DNA of 40,181 nt from Verrucomicrobiales bacterium (GTDB taxonomy: Bacteria; Verrucomicrobiota; Verrucomicrobiia; Verrucomicrobiales; DEV007): positions 1 through 40,181 of the forward strand of contig JARGOD010000047.1 of NCBI GenBank assembly GCA_029210205.1. Reading direction: 5' to 3'. A program made the translations under genes and the position numbers. Under the pieces are notes generated by a model, which saw only the letters and a program-made list of their open reading frames with translations, made no database searches and had not been told where the DNA came from. Below, in pieces: positions 23,839 through 31,416 of this stretch (within the stretch, counting starts at the first letter, position 1; each line of letters starts with the position of its first letter).

Positions 23839-25203
23839 TTACATCGTGAAACGATCGCCCAGATACAGCTCGCGGCTTACGGGGTCGTTGATGAGAAAAT
23901 CGCGGGAACCTTCCCGAAGCACTTTGCCTTCGTAGATGAGATAGGCCCGATCCACTAACTCCAGAGTCTGACGCGCGTTGTGGTCGGTAATGAGAATAGC
24001 GAGCCCAGACTTTCTGAGGTCTTCGACAATGTTTTGAATTTCATTCACCGCAATTGGATCAACCCCTGAGAAAGGCTCGTCGAGCATGAGCAGGCTGGGC
24101 TCGGTAACAAGGGATCTTGCGATGGTAAGACGGCGCTTCTCTCCCCCCGAGCATGTCAGAGCGACGTTCTTTCGAATGTGGGTGATGCTGAACCGCTCAA
24201 GTAATTCGTTGCAGCGGGATTTTCTTTCCTTCTTCGAAATCGGAAGGGTTTCCATCACTGCCATGATGTTCTCCTCGACCGTCAGCTTTCTGAAGATTGA
24301 TTCCTCCTGCGGGAGGTAACCCATGCCGAGTCTTGCTCGCTGGTACATGGGTTCCTGAGTCACGTCAGCACCGTTGAAGAGGACCCGTCCGCCGTTTGGC
24401 GGGACCAAGCCGACAATCATGTAGAAGCTGGTTGTCTTTCCGGCTCCATTGGGCCCCAGAAGTCCGACGATCTCGCCGGGGCGGACGTTGATGTCGACTC
24501 CATTGACCACGGTTCGGCCGTCATAGATTTTGACGAGGCCGTGCGTGTCGAGAAGTAGCTTGTCTGAAGTGGGTTTTCCTTTGCCTTCTCCACGCGGGGA
24601 TTGGCTCCCTGCATTGGACTCACTTTTTGCGGGGGCTGTGGAGCGGAGTTGTTCGGGGATCTGATTAGCAGCCGGTTGAGAGGGTTCCGCTTTGCGTGCT
24701 GGCGTGATAGTTGCGGCTTTGCTTTGGGGCGGCGGTTGCTCTTGCCTACGGGGAGTCGGTTCGGTCTGTGGAGAGGGCGGAACTGGTGTCACCTCTTTTG
24801 ATGTCACCGGTTCTACGTGGGTCGGCTGCTTTCTGCGAATCGGAGGATTCGTCGTTTTCTTCTCGAGCGAAGCCAGATTGATTGCCGTCAAGTCCGGGGC
24901 GCTACTGTCGTAGATTGAAATCTCTTCGTCCTCAATCACCGTTTCCTGTTGAGGACGTGGTTTTGCTTTCGGGATTGCCGCGACTGACTTTGGTTCTTCG
25001 GCTTTCTTCGGAGGACGAGTCTCCTCCTGTTTAGTTACTTCAACTCTCTTTCTTGGTTTGGGCAGGCTTTCCGGAGCGGGAGCTGGTTTTTGCTTGGGGC
25101 GGGTCAACGGGGTTTCGGAAATTTCTTCCGAATAACCACTTTTCGATTTGGGTTCAAGACCCAGCATTTCGGCAAGATCGTCGCGATCATCGGTATAGCT
25201 CAT
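23839..25203 (-). CDS. lptB: LPS export ABC transporter ATPase LptB with long N-terminal extension
   Basis: A 454-residue protein whose last 240 residues are a normal LptB. They have Walker A GPNGAGKTTS (about 250-259), the LptB-type Q-loop LGMGYLPQEESIFRKLTVEE, signature CSGGEKRRLTIAR, Walker B LLMLDEPFSGVDP and the switch His in ILITDHNARQTLE. LptB powers LPS extraction by LptFG. The first 210 or so residues are a Pro-, Lys- and Glu-rich, apparently disordered tail, absent from standard LptB (about 240 residues). It has a short acidic patch (VIEDEEISIYDSSAPDLTAI). The tail is in frame with the ATPase without an intervening stop, and the start at 25203 is the only good ATG near the end of lptA. 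It closes the kdsA-lptC-lptA-lptB series. Confidence 0.9.
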   Translation of the reverse strand: MSYTDDRDDLAEMLGLEPKSKSGYSEEISETPLTRPKQKPAPAPESLPKPRKRVEVTKQEETRPPKKAEEPKSVAAIPKAKPRPQQETVIEDEEISIYDSSAPDLTAINLASLEKKTTNPPIRRKQPTHVEPVTSKEVTPVPPSPQTEPTPRRQEQPPPQSKAATITPARKAEPSQPAANQIPEQLRSTAPAKSESNAGSQSPRGEGKGKPTSDKLLLDTHGLVKIYDGRTVVNGVDINVRPGEIVGLLGPNGAGKTTSFYMIVGLVPPNGGRVLFNGADVTQEPMYQRARLGMGYLPQEESIFRKLTVEENIMAVMETLPISKKERKSRCNELLERFSITHIRKNVALTCSGGEKRRLTIARSLVTEPSLLMLDEPFSGVDPIAVNEIQNIVEDLRKSGLAILITDHNARQTLELVDRAYLIYEGKVLREGSRDFLINDPVSRELYLGDRFTM

Positions 25204-25236
25204 GCGATAGGGGAGACAAGTGGAAGTTAAGGTATC

Positions 25237-26481
25237 TTAACGACCACGGTCAAGAATGCCACCCAATCCTCCACCAATTCCGGCATCGGTGTTCTGGCCT
25301 GTGTCACGGACTGGAATGACGATACGGCTGCGTCCTTTCGTCCCGGCGTCAGATCCGGTGATTTCGTATTTTCCGTTGCCTCTCATGATGATTTTAGCAT
25401 CTGCGGAGCTGGTTTCGACATAGCTGTCGCCATCTTGAATGTAGGGAGGTCCTCCGGAAAGAACGACATCATTGGTAAGTTTATCAAATTCGGCGCGGCG
25501 TGCTATCGCAACCTGCTTTTTGCCACCCGCAGCCATACGAATAATCTCAACCATGCCCCCAGAAGCGACGGCTTTCTTGAAGGATCCTCCTCCTTCAGTT
25601 GGAGGTCCTCCGGAAACTTTGTCCATGAAGATCTCGAGGCGGTCGCATTTGATGTCAAAATCAGGATAATCGACAAAGACATCACCGGTGAAAGTGAGGA
25701 TGCCGGAGTTGTTATCCATGACCGAACTTCGTGAGGTGATCACCATCTCATTGTTTCCGCCAGTCCCGCCGCGATGACTGCCGGAGGTTGTGTCGTATTT
25801 CGGAGACAAGGGCTGCGGGGCGGGAATATTGCCGGGATCCAGCTCTGGTGAGTCAGGAATCTGCTGTTGGGTTGGCTCCGCGTTGGCGATGGGTTCGATG
25901 GACTCATTCTGCACCACGGGCATAGGAATCGCATCAGCCGCAAGAGGAACTGCAGAATCTTCATTCGGCATTGCGATTGGCGTGACAAATTGCGTCGCCG
26001 TTGCGGCGGGACGGGTTGCGGGAACATTTGATTGAAGAGCCGTAGCAACCGGTTCGATCTGTTCAGTGACGGCGGTCGGAATTTCAGTGCCAGCCGCGGC
26101 CTCGATCGCAGCGCGGGCTTCAGATACTACGTCTTCGTTATTCTCTGCCATCTCGGTGACAGTAGAGACGGCCGTTTCAGTTAATTGACGTGCCTTTTCG
26201 CGGTTCTCAGCGGTATTCAGGCTGCTGGACTCAAGTTTTTCTTTTCCCTGGAGAAACATTTGCGTGGCCTCCCTCACCGAGTTCTCCGGATCTTCCTTGA
26301 TTGAACTAACCGTCGCTTCCGGGTCTTTTTTGACTGAGCGAAGAACGTTCTGAAAGCCCGGGCTGTCGAAAAGCGTGCGTCCCGCTGACTCGGCTTGCTC
26401 AGCAGCTGATTCCTGAGCTGCCATTCGCATTGGCTGGGTTGCGACTACAAGAACGGTAACGACAGTGATGAAGTTTTTCAT
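25237..26481 (-). CDS. lptA: LptA/OstA-like periplasmic LPS transport protein, extended
   Basis: A 414-residue exported protein with a signal peptide (about 1-22, ending MAAQ). A helical N-terminal region (about 25-150) precedes a Pro-rich linker (about 150-240). An OstA/LptA-type beta-jellyroll region (about 245-370) follows: MDNNSGILTFTGDVFVDYPD, FDIKCDRLEIFMDK and AEFDKLTNDVVLSGGPPYIQ. LptA forms the periplasmic bridge for LPS between LptC and LptD. The protein is more than twice the size of E. coli LptA (185 residues), owing to the N-terminal region and the Gly-rich ending (GIGGGLGGILDRGR). Its place between lptC-like and lptB genes supports the assignment. The gap to lptB is 33 bases and that to lptC 24. 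Confidence 0.78.
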   Translation of the reverse strand: MKNFITVVTVLVVATQPMRMAAQESAAEQAESAGRTLFDSPGFQNVLRSVKKDPEATVSSIKEDPENSVREATQMFLQGKEKLESSSLNTAENREKARQLTETAVSTVTEMAENNEDVVSEARAAIEAAAGTEIPTAVTEQIEPVATALQSNVPATRPAATATQFVTPIAMPNEDSAVPLAADAIPMPVVQNESIEPIANAEPTQQQIPDSPELDPGNIPAPQPLSPKYDTTSGSHRGGTGGNNEMVITSRSSVMDNNSGILTFTGDVFVDYPDFDIKCDRLEIFMDKVSGGPPTEGGGSFKKAVASGGMVEIIRMAAGGKKQVAIARRAEFDKLTNDVVLSGGPPYIQDGDSYVETSSADAKIIMRGNGKYEITGSDAGTKGRSRIVIPVRDTGQNTDAGIGGGLGGILDRGR

Positions 26482-26505
26482 GAGAAGTGAATGGAAAAAG
26501 TGGTG

Positions 26506-27048
26506 TTATTTGCCGCCCATTCCTGGGAGAGCGAAGCTGGGGATCATCTTGCCGGCATTCGGAACGACGACACGGACATTGCCTTCGAGGACGCTGACCT
26601 GAGTATTCGAGTCAAAGATCATCTTATCGCCCGTCATCGTGAACCGCGGCTGCTTGATTTCGGAGGGCGTCTTACTCGTGAGGACACCGATGGTGAGATC
26701 GTAGGCTGCCTCATCCATACTGATGGTAGTTTCAGGCTCACCGGCTCCGTTGTAGATTTGAATGACAAGATTTTTGAGGTCGAGGAACTGATCATTCAAC
26801 CGGATAATCGAATCCGCGTTCATGACTGACTTCAATCTTGTGTCGTCATAGGAGGGAATAGCGACACCCTTGAACTCACGCCCGAGCGGAAAGAGTTTGG
26901 TCAACTGTGCAGGGAGCGCCTGCTGCATGACGGCGTTTGCTTTGTCTGCTGTGGTCGGTGAAGGGGTCGGCTTCTCGTCGTTGCCAAACGAGTGGGCAAC
27001 GATGAAAATCATCAACAATCCAACGAAACTGAATCCAGTTTTATGCAT
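26506..27048 (-). CDS. lptC: LptC-like LPS export protein
   Basis: A 180-residue protein with one N-terminal hydrophobic segment (FSFVGLLMIFIVAHSF, about 5-20), a signal anchor or signal peptide. The periplasmic part is beta-rich with the repetitive strand pattern of LptC/OstA folds: LVIQIYNGAGEPETTISMDE, YDLTIGVLTSK, FTMTGDKMIFDSN and VSVLEGNVRVVV. LptC recruits LptA to LptBFG. Similarity to classical LptC is weak; the call rests on fold pattern, topology and position just before lptA. I chose the ATG at 27048, which overlaps the kdsA stop (TGATG), rather than the TTG one codon upstream. It is probably translationally coupled to kdsA. Confidence 0.65.
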   Translation of the reverse strand: MHKTGFSFVGLLMIFIVAHSFGNDEKPTPSPTTADKANAVMQQALPAQLTKLFPLGREFKGVAIPSYDDTRLKSVMNADSIIRLNDQFLDLKNLVIQIYNGAGEPETTISMDEAAYDLTIGVLTSKTPSEIKQPRFTMTGDKMIFDSNTQVSVLEGNVRVVVPNAGKMIPSFALPGMGGK

Positions 27049-27884
27049 CAAAGAGGAAGGCCGCGAACGAGACGGAAGATTTGGTTTAGTGTAGTGAGGA
27101 CACTGGCAAGTTGATCAAGCGGCACCTGATTGGGACCATCACTCAATGCCTCGGAGGGATTCGGATGGGTTTCCATAAAGATCCCGTCGCAACCGGCCGC
27201 CATCGCAGAGCGGGCGAGAACGGGGGCGAGATAGCCATCGCCGCCACTCGAAGTGCCATCGCCTCCGGGGCGCTGCACTGAGTGGGTGGCGTCGAAAACG
27301 ACTTTGAGGCCGTCTTCATGCATCCAGGGAATTGATCGCATATCCGCTACAAGTGTGTTGTAACCGAAACTGTTGCCGCGTTCGGTGAAGAAATAATTCC
27401 CGCATTCAAACGCGTCGAGCTTAACGGCTATGTTCTTAACGTCCCACGGCGCGAGAAATTGGCCTTTTTTCACATTCACGACCCGGCCGGTTCGGGCAGC
27501 AGCTTCGATCAGGTCAGTCTGACGGCAGAGAAAAGCCGGGATCTGCAACACATCGATATAGTCTCCGGCAATCGTCGCTTCTTCGATCGTGTGCACGTCG
27601 GTGGTCACAGGGACGCCTAATTCCTTTCCTATTTCGTGTAACAGCTCGCAACCGGGGCGGCAGGCCATTCCACGGAAAGAAGAAACTGAACTCCGGTTTG
27701 CCTTATCGTAGCTCGCCTTGAAGATAAGATCGACGCCGACATCGTCTGTGATCGCTTTAATCTGAGGAGCAATCTCGCGGATGAATCCTTCTGATTCGAT
27801 CACGCAAGGGCCGAGAATGAAGACAGGGCGATCGCCGCCAAGTTCGTAATCTCCAATTGAGACTGTTGATAAAGTATTTCCCAT
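27048..27884 (-). CDS. kdsA: 3-deoxy-8-phosphooctulonate (Kdo-8-P) synthase
   Basis: A 278-residue KdsA, the usual length. It condenses phosphoenolpyruvate with arabinose-5-phosphate to Kdo-8-phosphate for LPS inner core. Typical segments are VFILGPCVIES, LIFKASYDKANRSS, GVPVTTDVHTIEEA, VLQIPAFLCRQTDL, VNVKKGQFLAPWD, FFTERGNSFGYNTLVADMRS, VVFDATHSVQRPGG and FMETHPNPSEALSDGPNQ. Both the metal-site-type Cys of PCVIES and the His and Glu residues of metal-dependent forms are present, so a metal-dependent enzyme is plausible but not proven. It is the first gene of kdsA-lptC-lptA-lptB, which couples Kdo synthesis with LPS export. It is divergent from the ClpP-fold gene with about 115 bases between. 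Confidence 0.95.
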   Translation of the reverse strand: MGNTLSTVSIGDYELGGDRPVFILGPCVIESEGFIREIAPQIKAITDDVGVDLIFKASYDKANRSSVSSFRGMACRPGCELLHEIGKELGVPVTTDVHTIEEATIAGDYIDVLQIPAFLCRQTDLIEAAARTGRVVNVKKGQFLAPWDVKNIAVKLDAFECGNYFFTERGNSFGYNTLVADMRSIPWMHEDGLKVVFDATHSVQRPGGDGTSSGGDGYLAPVLARSAMAAGCDGIFMETHPNPSEALSDGPNQVPLDQLASVLTTLNQIFRLVRGLPL

Positions 27885-27999
27885 AGACCCGGCAGTCTAG
27901 CGTGTGGGTTTGCGCCTCGCAACTTCAGGACTTGATCGTCTTTCTCTATTGACGAAGGAGCTTCAAGCCTTAGCAAAGAGGACTCAAAACTTTCCAATT

Positions 28000-28635
28000 A
28001 TGAAAATTAACATACTGCACCCGATTCTCATTGGTGTTGTCGCGGGAGCAATGATCTACTTCATCAATTGGCAGGCGCCTGAATACAGCACTGATTACAT
28101 TGATGTGGTCGATGCCATCGTCGACACTGGAATCCATAATTCGGTTGATCTGGAGAGCCCCGGGTTTTTAGGCCGAAGAGCAATCATTTCGATGACTGAT
28201 GTGAACGCTAATTTTTCCAACTCGATCATCGCTCAGTTGCTGACACTTGATCGCGAGAATTCCAATCAAGCGATCGACCTTTATCTGCGCACCGAAGGAG
28301 GATGGGAAGCCGATGCTTTCGCCGTGATTGATATCATAAAATCAATCAAAGCACCGGTGAACGTTCATGCTCTTGGTGAGGTTCACTCAGCAGGAGCCAT
28401 GATTCTGGCCGCGGGAACCGGGGAACGTGTCGTTTATGAAAACACCATTCTCGGTTATCACGAAACGGGACCGGATGAAGATGAGTTGTTTCAATCCCGC
28501 TACCTCGAGTTTTGGAAAAAACATGCCGATCTTCCGCAAGAGTGGCTGGAGAGTCGTGATGAAGAGATGCGCTATTTTACGGCGCAAGAGGCACTTGAAA
28601 TGAGAGTGGCGGATGAAGTTAGGATCGAAAACTAA
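28000..28635 (+). CDS. Membrane-anchored ClpP-class serine protease-like protein
   Basis: A 211-residue protein with an N-terminal membrane anchor (ILHPILIGVVAGAMIYFI, about 5-22) and a ClpP/crotonase-fold domain (about 60-208). It shows the oxyanion strand LYLRTEGGW (95-102), a nucleophile motif ALGEVHSAGAMILAAG with S130 at the ClpP Ser place, GYHET with H154 at the place of the catalytic His, and YFTAQEALEMRVADEV at the end. The residue aligned with the ClpP catalytic Asp appears to be M190 (RDEEMRYF), although D187 is three residues before it. It may be a Ser-His dyad protease, an SppA/SDH-like enzyme or inactive. I chose the ATG at 28000; an upstream frame to 27904 lacks anchor-like sequence. 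Confidence 0.75.
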   Translation: MKINILHPILIGVVAGAMIYFINWQAPEYSTDYIDVVDAIVDTGIHNSVDLESPGFLGRRAIISMTDVNANFSNSIIAQLLTLDRENSNQAIDLYLRTEGGWEADAFAVIDIIKSIKAPVNVHALGEVHSAGAMILAAGTGERVVYENTILGYHETGPDEDELFQSRYLEFWKKHADLPQEWLESRDEEMRYFTAQEALEMRVADEVRIEN

Positions 28636-28909
28636 AACTGGAGCATTCGCCGTTGGATAATCTGAATGCGCGTTGCTCCTGAGTTTGCGGCATGTGCTTG
28701 GGTTGCTCTAAGCAAGGATGGTTCTGGAGGTGAACTTTGAGAGTCTGAGAATTCTTCGACCTACTCCTGACGGTGACATAATCGCGCATGATACCGTCTT
28801 TTACCCGATTCATTCACCCACAAAAATTCTGGACCTCTTGATTCCCGTCGATAGACTTTCGGTTTTCCGGAAGGGGGTGATTTGATCTTTTTTCCGGACT
28901 GGTCGTCAC

Positions 28910-31327
28910 ATGGAAGAACCTAAGTCGAAAGCTCCTGTCATTCAAGATTGCCCCGACTGCTCAAAAGCGGTCGACGTATCGACGCTTTCTCCGTTTGCTG
29001 AGATTGAGTGTCCTCATTGCAGGGGCATGGTTCGAATGCGTCGAACGATGGGGCAGTATCACATCACCGGGTTGCTCGGGGAAGGCGGCATGAGCCAGGT
29101 TTTCAAGGCTATCGACATTCATCTTCAGCGAGAAGTGGCGCTGAAAATTTTGCATCAAGAGCTGAGCCTCGACAGCTCACTCACGGCGATGTTTGAGCGC
29201 GAAGCGAAACTGACGGCTTCAATTCTGCATCCCAACGTGGTTAAGGTCTACACCGTTGGCCGCGACCAGGGGTATTTTTTCATCGCGATGGAAATCATCG
29301 ATGCGTTGAGCCTGGAGCAGTTGATTTCCAACAAAGGGTGCCTTTCGGAGCGAGAGGTGCTTCACATTGCGCATGACGTGACGAGCGGGCTGAAGGCAGC
29401 CTTTGATGAAGGCTTGATTCACCGGGACATCAAGCCGGGGAATATGCTCGTGATGGAGGATGGCACCGCGAAGTTGGTGGACTTCGGACTCGCGGTGCAT
29501 CAAGACGGCGAGGATGATTCAGAGGAGCTATGGGCCACGCCCTTCTATGTGCCGCCGGAGAAGTTGGATGGAGAGCCTGATACTTACCTCGGGGATATTT
29601 ACAGCCTCGGAGCAACCCTCTTTCATGCGGTCGCAGGGAAGCCGCCTTTTGAAGCCAACACGTCCTCGATGGACGAGCTAAAAGAGATTAAAAAGCAGGT
29701 GATGAATTTAAAAGGCGAGGCTCCGAGTCTGAGTAAGCCTACCCTGAAGCTCATCGAAAAGATGATGGCCTACCGGCCCGCGGATCGAATGGATTCCTAC
29801 GGGGCGATCCTCGAAAAGATTGAGGAAATTGAGTCAAAACAATTTGGGGCAGGTCCACGGGAGAGGGCTACGAAAAACAGGTCTGCGCTTCCGAAGATTT
29901 TGGTCGGTCTTGGTCTCACGCTTGGGGTGACCGCAGCGATCGTGTTTGGCGTGATCTCAAACGAGGAGGCTGATAGCGAGGAAAGCCTCGGGATCAGTGC
30001 CGAAGAGCGTGTCATCAGTGCAGGAGACAATAGCAATACGGGGAAATTTTTAGAAGGACGCGACTGGATTATTGCCGGGAATTTCAGAAAAGCAGAACCA
30101 ATTTTTGACGAGCTCGCAGGTGAAACCGGAATGGCTTCAGCGACCCGGATCTGGAGCCTTTATTTCCAGGGGTTGTCCCGGCTTTTTCTTGGTCGTGAGG
30201 TCGAAGCGAGAGAGTCTTTTCGTGCGATCGCATCGGTGCCTGATGCGGAGGGTCCTGAGATGGATGAGATTCGCGAATTTATGGGAAAGGCAGCCAAGAT
30301 ATTTTCATCGCCCCTCCCCTTGATCGACGGAACTGAGGTGTTCGATGGTCTCAAACTTGAGGGGATGGGTCTTCTCACTGCAGCGATTAAGAATTGGCAG
30401 CTCGGACAGTTTGAGTCAGCGATTCGATTATTCGATGCCTACGATGAGGTTTCGGTTCCATCGGATTTTGACTGGATGAGCGGACTGAAGATTTCCTCAA
30501 AGCCTTTTCGAGAAGATTGGAAGATTCTCGAATCGCTTCCGAATCCGCGCCGGGAGCATCTTGACGAGATAAGCGAGACGAGGAAGGCGCTCGAAGAAGT
30601 GGTCGGAAAATTTCAGAGTCGCGGCGCGGCTGAGCGCTTAGTTAAATCAAGATTGGTCCGGATCGATACGATTAGAAATTCTCAAAAACTGACCAAAGAA
30701 GCAAAGACCACTCCTGTGAAATCGGGTGACCCCGTCACGGAATCTACTCCCGAGGTAGTGGCGGTTGAAAGCAACGAACTGAGTGCAGCGGAGCAAGCTG
30801 ACCGCGAGCGATTGCTCGAAGCCTTGCAGAAAGCTGATGAATATCTCGTTTCGCTTCAGTTCGAGGAAGCGGAAGCACTTGTGAGCAGTTTGGAAGTGAC
30901 ATCAGAACTTGGTAAGAACTGGCAAAGTGAGTTGGCTGCGGCTTACAGGAGCTCGGCGGGCTTCATTGTTCTCCTTGCCGCTGAGCTCGACGAACAGGGA
31001 TTTGAAGGAGTGGTTCGTCGTCGCGAAGGGGTGCCCCTTGATGCTGAAATCACCTCCGCGAATCCCTCCTTTTTTGTTATCGATCTGGGGTTTGGTCCGA
31101 ATGAAGTGAACGTCGAGCAGTTCGCTCCCGATTGGCTTCTTGAAGTGGCAGAGTCGCTCATGGGGGCTCCGACTCGATCGAGACTGGCCGAGTGGGAGAA
31201 GGTGATTTTCTTTTCGCTTGCGACTCAGCAAGCGGCAGAAGCAGACCGCCTTGCGGCAATGGTGGCCGATTTTGATGAATCTTTTGAGCAGAGATGGTCG
31301 ATTATCTCAAGACTCCGCTCGGGTTAG
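28910..31327 (+). CDS. Membrane Ser/Thr protein kinase with N-terminal zinc ribbon and C-terminal helical region
   Basis: An 805-residue protein. Residues 14-37 form a zinc-ribbon-like module (CPDC at 14-17, CPHC at 34-37). The kinase domain (about 50-310) has LLGEGGMSQVFKA, VALK with K79, E98, HRDIKPGN with catalytic D173, DFG with D191 and a VPPEKL in place of the usual APE. One membrane helix follows at 330-350 (ILVGLGLTLGVTAAIVFGVI). The extracytoplasmic region (about 360-800) is helical and acidic and recalls TPR arrays (EGRDWIIAGNFRKAEPIFDE, LGQFESAIRLFDAYDE). Substrates are unknown. The ClpX-like and CPBP genes follow on the same strand, the first 89 bases after this stop, so the kinase may regulate or be regulated with them. 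A weak promoter candidate (TTCGAC, 16 bases, CATAAT) lies at 28755-28782. Confidence 0.9.
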   Translation: MEEPKSKAPVIQDCPDCSKAVDVSTLSPFAEIECPHCRGMVRMRRTMGQYHITGLLGEGGMSQVFKAIDIHLQREVALKILHQELSLDSSLTAMFEREAKLTASILHPNVVKVYTVGRDQGYFFIAMEIIDALSLEQLISNKGCLSEREVLHIAHDVTSGLKAAFDEGLIHRDIKPGNMLVMEDGTAKLVDFGLAVHQDGEDDSEELWATPFYVPPEKLDGEPDTYLGDIYSLGATLFHAVAGKPPFEANTSSMDELKEIKKQVMNLKGEAPSLSKPTLKLIEKMMAYRPADRMDSYGAILEKIEEIESKQFGAGPRERATKNRSALPKILVGLGLTLGVTAAIVFGVISNEEADSEESLGISAEERVISAGDNSNTGKFLEGRDWIIAGNFRKAEPIFDELAGETGMASATRIWSLYFQGLSRLFLGREVEARESFRAIASVPDAEGPEMDEIREFMGKAAKIFSSPLPLIDGTEVFDGLKLEGMGLLTAAIKNWQLGQFESAIRLFDAYDEVSVPSDFDWMSGLKISSKPFREDWKILESLPNPRREHLDEISETRKALEEVVGKFQSRGAAERLVKSRLVRIDTIRNSQKLTKEAKTTPVKSGDPVTESTPEVVAVESNELSAAEQADRERLLEALQKADEYLVSLQFEEAEALVSSLEVTSELGKNWQSELAAAYRSSAGFIVLLAAELDEQGFEGVVRRREGVPLDAEITSANPSFFVIDLGFGPNEVNVEQFAPDWLLEVAESLMGAPTRSRLAEWEKVIFFSLATQQAAEADRLAAMVADFDESFEQRWSIISRLRSG

Positions 31328-31416
31328 CCTTGTGGCGGTATAAAGTGACGCTTTGCTTGTAATCGCCTTCGTTGGTTTGCGTCGTAACCTATCCTCAACG
31401 AAACTTTTACACAGCC

